DNA of 64,000 nucleotides from Streptomyces sp. NBC_01549 (lineage in GTDB: Bacteria > Actinomycetota > Actinomycetes > Streptomycetales > Streptomycetaceae), in contig NZ_JAPEPW010000002.1 of the NCBI RefSeq assembly GCF_026339955.1, positions 1,240,001-1,304,000 on the forward strand. Reading direction: 5' to 3'. Of this stretch, positions 1 through 9,000 are shown piece by piece (the stretch's first letter is position 1; the number at the start of each line of letters is the position of its first letter). The translations under genes were made by a program, and so were the position numbers. Below the pieces are notes generated by a model, which saw only the letters and a program-made list of their open reading frames with translations, was not told where the DNA came from and searched no databases.

Positions 1-3000
1 GAGGTCCATACAGTTCGGTCTGTGATTTCCGATAGTTCTGCGCAAGCCGATTCAGGAGATGCTTGATAAAGGGGTGGCCAGCGGGCGCGACGAACGCAGA
101 GTTGTTCAGAATCTCGCGGTTTACGTGAGCAACGAAGTTAGGATTCTCGATCACTTGGTCGAAACTGTTCAAATTTTCGATTGTATTGTCGCCGTCGCTG
201 TACAGACCACCTATGGCGTGCAGGATTTCAAGGCGTAGGCCGTCCCTGAAGGCGACCCAGCCACGCGGGTTCTGCTTGGCGAGTTCGGTGAGCATTTCGC
301 GGTGCAGCAGCATGGGTCGGCCCCGGTGGAAGACCTCGAAGGGGTTGACCAGGACGATGCCCGCCTCATCGGCCCAGTGGGCCATACGCCACACATCCCG
401 GCGGTGCGGCTCGGCCGGCTCATCGGTCAGGTGTCGCACGTCGGTGAAGTCGTCGCGCGGCACATCGGTCCACAGCACGAACGTCGCTTCTTCGCCGAAG
501 TGTGCGGCGGCCTCTTTGTAGTTCTCCCAGAACCCGGCCGAGGGCCCATGGTCGCGCAGCGGGCTGCCCACCCAGATCGCGTGGACCAGAAGGGGCACGC
601 TGACCGTGCGTGAGGCCAACCGCTCGTGGTCCCTGGTCGTGGGAGCCCAACGGGTGGAGTCGAGTGTGTTGCTGACGCTGTGGCCTTCGGGCACTTGCCA
701 CCGGGCAGGGTTCATGGCCGCCGCGTCAGGACGGGGTTTGGTCAGGTCCAACAGCCGCAGGTAATGGACCTGTTGCTCAGCGGTCAGTGTGGTGTGGTCG
801 TAGGGCCGCCGGGTCCTGGGGTCCACCAGGAACGCTGGCGTGGGATAGGGCTTCAGCAGCCCGAACAGGTCCGGACCCAGCGGGCCGGCATCCGGCTGCT
901 CGTTCACGTTCCCGATACGGACGCTGTCGTGCAAGGCCGTCAGGAGGCTGGACCGATTACCTGTATTGCTGGGAGCGATCACTGCCGGTGGCGTCGGTCC
1001 TGGTGTCCGGCCGCGGCCGGGACGGGACAGGGAATCTGCACGGGGACGCAGCGGGTGGCCGGAGGTCGGCGGCTCTAGGCCGGCGGTGCGGGCCGGTTGC
1101 CCGGGACGGGATGGGCGCAGGGCTGAAGCGGGGCGGACCGCGGGAGTCGGGGCGCCCGAAACGGGACGGATCATGGGAGCCGGGGTGTCCGAAGCGGGCG
1201 GCTGCGGGAGACCGCTGCTGTAACTGTCCCCGCGAGTACGGGAGAGGGAGGAAGGGCTGGCGCCGGTTGTGGAAGCGCCCGCATTGCGGGCCGTGGGAGT
1301 CGGCGGGAGGGGCGAGGGGAACGGCGAAGGCGTCACGCGCCTGCCGTCGCGTGAAGTGCCGCGCACAGCGGAACCGGGCAGGCCCGAAGGCGGGGGTACC
1401 GCCCCCCTCCGGCTGTCGTCCGAAGAAACCAGTCCGCGCGTCGTCAGGGTAGGAGGGGGCGTGCGAAGGTACCGAGTGGGTGTCCCGCCCGCGCCAGGCC
1501 GCTCTCCCGACGCTGCCACCGGCGCCGCACCGCCCCGGCCCGGGGCCGGACTGGTCGACCGCCGCCCCCCGGAGACGGGGTGGCCACTTCCCCCCGCCAA
1601 AGAGCCCACGCCCCCGCCGGCCACACCACGACCGGCATCACCAACACCCCGATAGCCCTCAGGAAAGGCGGAACTCCGCCCCGGCACCGGTGCGCCGGCA
1701 TCCCGCCCACCGGAAGAACCTGCCGCCGGACGGCCCGGACCGGAGATACGCGCCTGGAGCCGGTCCACGACACCACGCAGCGACGGACCGTCACCGCTCC
1801 CGCCGCTGCTGCCACCCTTCAGGCGCAGCGGTGATTTGTCCTCGCCCGCAGAGGAGGATGACGCAAAGCCAGCTGAGGGCGCGCGTACGGCCCCGCCGCG
1901 GCTACGCGACGCGCCTGGTAGATGGCCCTGGCTCGGCCCCTGCAATTCTCGGGGTACCTCCACGAGCGGCCCAGGGCCACCACCGAGAACGAACTGCGAC
2001 TCGGGGGGTGCCTCACCGGAGAAAGGGCCCAGCAGCGGCCGGCGCAGCGGCTGAGGCGGTCGTGGTGATCCCGTTGGTACTGGGGCGGCGCTCTTGCCGA
2101 ACCAGGCCCGCAGCCCTGTGGAGAGCCTCTTGCCGCCACCGCCCTGGACGGGACGGGTCGTGGGAGCCGGGGTGCCCGAAGCGCGCGGCGGCAGGGAACC
2201 GCTGCTGTAGCTGTCGCGGCGAGTGCGGGCGAAGAGGGAAGAGCCGGCGCCGGTCGCGGAAGCGCCCCCATCGCGGGGTGTGGGGGCCTGCGGGAAGGCC
2301 GAGGAAAAGGCCGAAGGCGTCGCGCCAGGACGGGCAGCGGGAGCCGGGGGAGCCGGTACGGACGGCGGGGAAAAGCCGCTGCTGTGGCTGGTTGAGCGGG
2401 GGCGGGTGGAGAAGAAGGCACCACTGCCGCCGGCCACGGACGCGCCCGCGGCGCCGAACCCGCCGCCGGCCGGCCGCCAAGGTTCCCCCCGTCCGGTGCT
2501 GAGCCGCCTTTCCCGTGGCGGGGCCGAGGGGGTGGACGGGGCCGCCGGCACAGGTGGCAGGCTCCTGCCGTCGACGGACATGCGGCGTATACCCGCGACC
2601 GTTCCCGTCCCGGGCCGTCGCGCCGCCGACGGAATCCGTTCAGCCGCCCCACCCCGCCCGGTCGGCCGCGCCGCCACCGGGAACCGGGAAGCCGCGGGTA
2701 CCGGCCCGCTTCCACCGCTGGTGTCACTCCCAACCGGCCACCTCAGAGCCGGGGCAGGCGAAGGCTGACGGGCACTGTACGGGAGTGCCCCGCCCGCACC
2801 CCGCCCGCCCGACGGTCCGGCGGATGTCCCCACACCCCGGTCCGGGACTGCCGGACTGGCGGACCGCTGCCCTCCGGGGACCCGGTATCCGCTGTCCTCC
2901 ACGCGGGAACGTAGGGCGGGATCGACCATTGCTCGACCCGCCGCGCCAAGAGACTGGTACCCGCCGGGGAAGGCCAAACTCCCCGTAGGCGACGGTGTGG

Positions 3001-6000
3001 CGAGGTGCCGGCCACCGGGGCCGGCAGCCGCCCGTGACACTCCCTGCGGCTCACCGGAGTGCCTCCGGGTATCCAAACTGTGTGGTACGGGCGGCCCCGC
3101 AGCCGCCGGCGCGTGCCGATTCGGGTCCCGCGGAAATTCCGGACCGTGCCGCGTCGCAGCCGCGCCTCGGTTCGGCACCGAGACAGAGGCAACGGAGGGC
3201 CGCGCATCCGCCGCCTGACGCGGCGTGACCTCCGACGGGGACGACAGCAGCCGGCCGTAGAGGTGCCACGCGTCGTCCTCTGCCTGTACGACGTGAAGTA
3301 CCTTCCATCTTTGCCCACGTGCAAGAAGCAGTGTCGTGCCGAGGTCCTCGTGACCCCTGCCACTGCCCGCATAGGCGGCGTTGGTCCCCTCGGGCACGAA
3401 CAGATGCAGGAAGTACTCGCTGTCGGGGTCAGGCTCGTACACAGCGCCGAGGGACACGCGCAGGAATCCGCGCTCATTGATATCCCGCCCAGCCAGCTGC
3501 TCCGGCGGCACATCGGGGAATTGGTCCCTGGGAACCAGGCTCTGCACCACCACATGCTCAGGTGTCCGCCGGCGCCGGACCGCAGAGTCGAGATCGGCGA
3601 TGCGCTGCAGGACGTAGCCCTTCGCCTTCTCCAGATACACGTCGCCACGCATGCGGACGGTCACAGGCTCTTCGGAACCCTCGCCCAGCTCGACGTCATG
3701 CTCGGTGTGCGGCCCGATGCGGACGTCGTGCACCCGCTCCATGGTCTCTTGGAAAGTCTCGTTGAGCTGGCCGTTGACGGGCACGAAACCGGCATCGAAC
3801 GGCAACACGAGGTCAGTCTCAGAATCGTCGTCCTCGGTTGCATAGGCCCACACGGATTTCCTGACCGTCGGGCTCAGTTCTTCAAGGGCGCCGAAGTGCT
3901 TCTTGGCCCACTCCGCCGCCGCTTGATCCCTCGTGAACGTGAGCGCCCGCTCACTCAGACGACTCCAGTCGGCGGCGTCGGCGGTCTCCGACGCATGCGT
4001 TTCCCGCGCGTCATCGGACTGTCCGCGCAGGAACGGCAGGAGGCGTGCGGCTTCCGCCACCTGGCCGGGCGCCACGGCGGCGAACGTGTCCGAAGACGGT
4101 GCCGCCGGAGCCGAGAGGAGTCCCCTCATCGAGGAGACGAGGCCCTCGATGCTCGCCGCGGAGACGAGGCCCTCGATGCTGTCGTAGACGTCCTCCGCCA
4201 GGGGACGGCCGTCCAGGGCGAAGAGGGCGAGCGCCCGGTTGATCTCCTCACGCTTCCCGAGCGGGAACCGCCGGCCTGGCCCGTCTCCCCGCAAGAACGA
4301 GAAAAACGCGTCCTGCGCTCGACCGGTCTCCTCGAGGTTTACCGGGAACCGCCGGCTCAGCCCGTGCCACCTCACGTGCGAAGGATTGGCCAGCTGCTGG
4401 ACGGCGGAGAAGGCGGCCTTCCGCCGGTGGTCGAGGATCGCATTGATCGCCGCGGCGCTGGAGATGCCATCGGGCATGGCCTGCGGGCGCGCGGCACGCT
4501 CATCCGCCTGACGCGCCACATCCATAACCTCACGGGACACCTGCCGCAGCTCCTCATGGCTCATCATCCCCGAGGAAGTCACCAGGTGCCGCAGCTCCAG
4601 CAGTACCAACGGCCGCACCAGATCACCACCGTTGGAATCCACACCGCCGTTCGCAAGCAGACCGTTGTCGCCCATGCCGACGGTCTCGGACGGTCCGAAC
4701 TCGATCCCTCGCGGGTTGCGGCCACGCAGCGCAGTCGTCAGGAAGCCACCGGAATTACCCGATTTGTCGTTCCCCTTTTCGATTTCCTCGTCCAGGATGC
4801 CATTTCCGTCTTCCTTTCCTCCGAGCCTGCTGAGCTCCGACTGAGAAACGGAGACGAAGCGGTCCCGAATCCAGTCGTGATCCCGGTCGAGATAGCCGCG
4901 AACGTCGGAGCTGAGCTGTGCATGGATCTTCGAGAAGGACGCCCGCGAAGCCACTGGCAGCATATTCTTTGTCAATCCCGGTAGGTCTAGCCTGCGAGCC
5001 CATGGTGCAGCGGCAACATGAGTGAAAAGCAGCCAGGCATACCCCCAGACCTCCGTAACGCCCTCGATCCCCAGCAGGAGATCGACATCCGCGGCATTGA
5101 CCGGCCGACGGGCAAGCACGCTCGCATACTTGGCCGCTATGTCCATACCGAATGAACGAGCCGCAGCAAAAAGCGGCATATTTTTCCCAAAAACATCGGG
5201 TAGCCTCGATGCCGCGTACTCCAAGATATCGAGCATTCTGGCGGCAGGAATGCCGACCGTGATCTGGGTGTATGCCGGATGGTTGGCATCGCCCGCCGAC
5301 ACCAAGACCGTGGCCTTGTCGCCGTCCTCGGTAATGATCCATCCTTTCCGCTGACGCTGCCCGTCTGTCTTTACCATCTTCAACTTCGGAAGAATCCGGG
5401 AAAGCGGCAGAGGCTGACCCTGCTCATGCACTTGCCCGAGCAAGCGCCGGATTTCGCTGAGAAAGTCGAGACCCGTGGAAGCTGACAGCCGTCCGGTGTC
5501 TCCCGGCAGCACCGCGAATGGAGGAGTGACTACCTCGAGAATCGGCGACTTGCGCGAGCTGAGCCCTGGCCGGAAAGTCGAGTACAGTGTCCCGTCCCGC
5601 GCCGCCCAGAAAGCGTGCCAGTCCACCACGATCTTGAACCCCGTGGGGTAATGCTCGGCCAAAACGGTGGCAGCAAGGGGGGAAGCGATGGGTGTGCCGT
5701 CAGGCTCGCGAAACTCGAGTGGGTACCGGAGTTCTACCTCGGCCCCGATCCCTCCGAAGCGGTGGTCTGCTGGTGGGTCCAGGAGTGCGCGGGCGGTGGA
5801 GTGGGACTCGGCGGGGTGCTGCGGGGTTTGCGTTTGTGCCGTGGGGGCGTGTTCGCCGGCCGGGGTGAAGACCGCGGCCCGGGCGTACAGGGGTGACCAT
5901 GACGGCTGGGTCCGGGAGACGCGATTGCCGGGTGCCGCGCGCAGGTCCACGAACCATACGGTCGTCCCGTCGCTGGCTGCCGCGAAGGCGTGCCCGATCC

Positions 6001-9000
6001 CGGTGCGCCGCTGCCCGTACACCATCGCGTACGCCGTGCGCGGGACGCCCTCGCCGGCCGGGTGGGCGGCAGCGGCCTGGCGGACCGAGTCGGCCAGGGC
6101 CTGCCAGCTGTCCACCGGCCGCAGCCGGTCGCTCAGGTGCCGTGCGGCATCCGCACCGTCCAGAGCCAGGTCGTCCCGTTCCGGCCGCAGCCGCACACCG
6201 GGCGCCACCGCCCGCACGAAACCCTCCAGCAGCGTGACACACAGCCCGGCATCCTCATCCCGGCCCACCGCGCGGCCACCACCGGCATTCCCCGAGGCCA
6301 CCCAGCCGATGACATCGTCAGCCACCCGGTTCAGCGCCTGAGGGGTCAGGGCGGTGCCGGCGTCGAGGACCGGATGGCCGCGGCGGAAGTTTTCCACGGC
6401 CGCGGCATGCTGGGGGGTTACGACCGGACGCCGGGCCCCGGTGTCCGTGCCCGGATCCGGTTCCCTGACCTGGGCACGGGTGTCCGGGCCCTCATCCGGT
6501 TCCCTGACCGCTGCCGCATCGCGCGGTCGGACAGGGCCTTGTTCCCACGCGGTTCGGCCGGTGTCCCGGTGCGGGACGGCGGCCAGCGGGGCAGCGTTGT
6601 GGGGAGGCTCGGGTGCGTCGGGGCCGCGGCGGAAACGGTTCGCGTTGGTCTCTTCGTGAAGGAGCCATTTCCCGGTGTTCAGGCCGTTTGGTCCGAGGTG
6701 GCCGGCGAAGAGCCGGTTGTAGGTCTCGAACCAGTCCTTGCGGGTGGCGGCCGCGATCCGGCCGTAGTTGTCGTCGTCGATGTGGCGGCCGTCCGCCGCC
6801 TCCCGCGTGCCCTGCGCCCACCGGCCGATGCCGTGGGTGGCGTCGAACTCGAAGGCCAGGTGGTGTCCGAGGCCTTCGGTCAGACGCTTCCGGCCGGCCC
6901 GCCAGCCGGCCACGGCCACCGCGTCGATACGGCCGGACGCCTGGCCGGCGGCGAAGTGCCGGTCGAACAGTTCGCCGACACGGTCGGCGTGCGTGTCGAC
7001 GAACCGGTCCACCGCGTCACCCACCGCCCGCGGGTCACCGGCCGCCGCAGCGACGGCCGCCGCGGCGACGGCCTCCGCCCGGGCCTTGTCCGTCTGCGAA
7101 CGGCGGACCGCGTTCAGCGCGACGCGCCGCCCGACGTCCTCGGGCCGCAGATGACGGGCGATGATCCGGTCCGCCGCGCCGGACTCACGCCCGGCCGGGC
7201 CGTCCGCCGCCCACCGGTCCAGAGCCTGGTGCAGTGTCTCCCCCAGGCTCCGGGCGGCATCCCGCCGCACCTCCACACCGGCCGCGTGGTCCCCCAGCGG
7301 GAACAGGTCACGGAACTCCCGGCCCAGACCGTTCAGCGCCCTCCGCCAGCCTCCGGACTCCGCCGCTTCCCTGACCGCGTCGACCACCTGGTGAGCGGCG
7401 TCCTCCTTACGGCTCTGCAGCTCCAGCCGGCCCGGCAGTTCCCGCTCCCGGACCGCCCGCACCTCCTGCCAGCGCCGCTCCGCGCCGGCTCGGCCCCGCC
7501 CGCCGTCCGAGCCCACAACACCAAGGCCACCAAGGCCACCAAGGCCACCGGGGCCACCAAGGCCACCGGGGCCACCGGGGTCACCGGGGTCACCGGGGTC
7601 ACCGGGGTCACCGGGGTCACCGAAGATCTTCTGCCGGTCGGTGTCGGCCTCGTCCAGCCACTCCCGCCGCAGCCGCTCCCGGCCTCCGGCGGACAGCTCC
7701 CAGCCCGGCCCGCCCGACGATGACGCCGGGTCCGGCAGCCGAGCCCAGCCCCGCGGCCCGTACGTGAGGCGGTCCGCGACCACCTCGAAGTGATCCGCCG
7801 CCGCCTGCCGGGCCCGCTCATCCGCAGCGGCCCGCTCGAAGACCTCCCGCACCCGCGGCAGCCGGGAACCCAGCCCGCGCACCGCCCGCTCCACCGCCCG
7901 GCGCACCCCCGGCACGGCCGCGGGACTCTCCCCCACCGCACGCCCGCCGCCTCCGAGCAGGCGGTCCACCGCCCGGGTGATCTCCCCGGCCAGCAGCCGC
8001 GGCCCGGCACTCATCGCCGCGGACGTGAGCAACGGCTCCACCTCACGGCGCACCATCCGCTCGAACGCACGCTCAGCCGCCTCGAAAACCCGGTCGGCCG
8101 GCGGTTTCTCCCCACCGGACCACGCACCCCCGCCACCGCCCTCCAGCCTCTCCCGGCCCACACCGGCACCGGCACCGGCACCGGCACCGGCACCGGGAGT
8201 GGCACCGGCACCGGGAGTGGAACCGACACCGACACCGACACCGAAGAAAGCGGGACCGGGAGTGGGACCCGGCCCGGGGCCGCCGTCCAGCCAGGCCCGC
8301 TCGTCGGGGCCGGCGGAGTCCCGCCACCGCGCGAACTCCTCACGCAGGACCCGGCCGGCCTCGGTGACGGTGTGGGCACTCACCCACAGCCCATCGAGGT
8401 AACGGTGCAGACCCCCCTCGGTGTCGAGCCGGTCCAGGCCGCTGCCGTCGTCCAGGTCCCGCCCCACCTGACGCGTCGCCATCTCGTAAACCCGGCCGAG
8501 GGTCTCGTGGGACATGCCCGCCGCCGACAGGGACGGCGCCGGGCCCCCGCCGATCCGGTGCTCCAGCCCACCACTACCGGCCGCCGGCCACGACAACGGC
8601 TCCCGCTCGGTGGCGAAACGCTCATTGGCCCACTGCCCGAAGCGCTCCTCGAAACGCCGCAGACGCCCCGCGCCCCGCTCCGCCTCGACCATCTCGGCCC
8701 CGCGCTCGCCCGCCATGCGCGCCTGCGCGGACTGCCACGGCCCGGCGTTCCCCGCAGCGTCCGGCGCCCCCTCGTGGACCGGTGAGAAGAACGCCTCCGC
8801 CCCCCGCGGCACCGCGAAAAGGGGGTCAAGATCCTGGTGCAGCTTCCGCAGGAACTCCGTGGCCTCAGCCCGCGCCCGGTCCCCGGCCGCTTCACCGCCG
8901 CCTGCAGCATGCTCACCGGCGCCTGCAGCGTGCTCGCCGGCTGCGGCAGCGTGCTCGCCGGTGGCGGCATCCAGCACCCGCCGGCCGATCCACTCCTGCC

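Noticed and set aside
8160..8250. Short regular repeats considered as a CRISPR array
   Set aside because: They are 6-bp units inside a coding Gly-Ala/Gly-Val tract, with no unique spacers and no cas genes.
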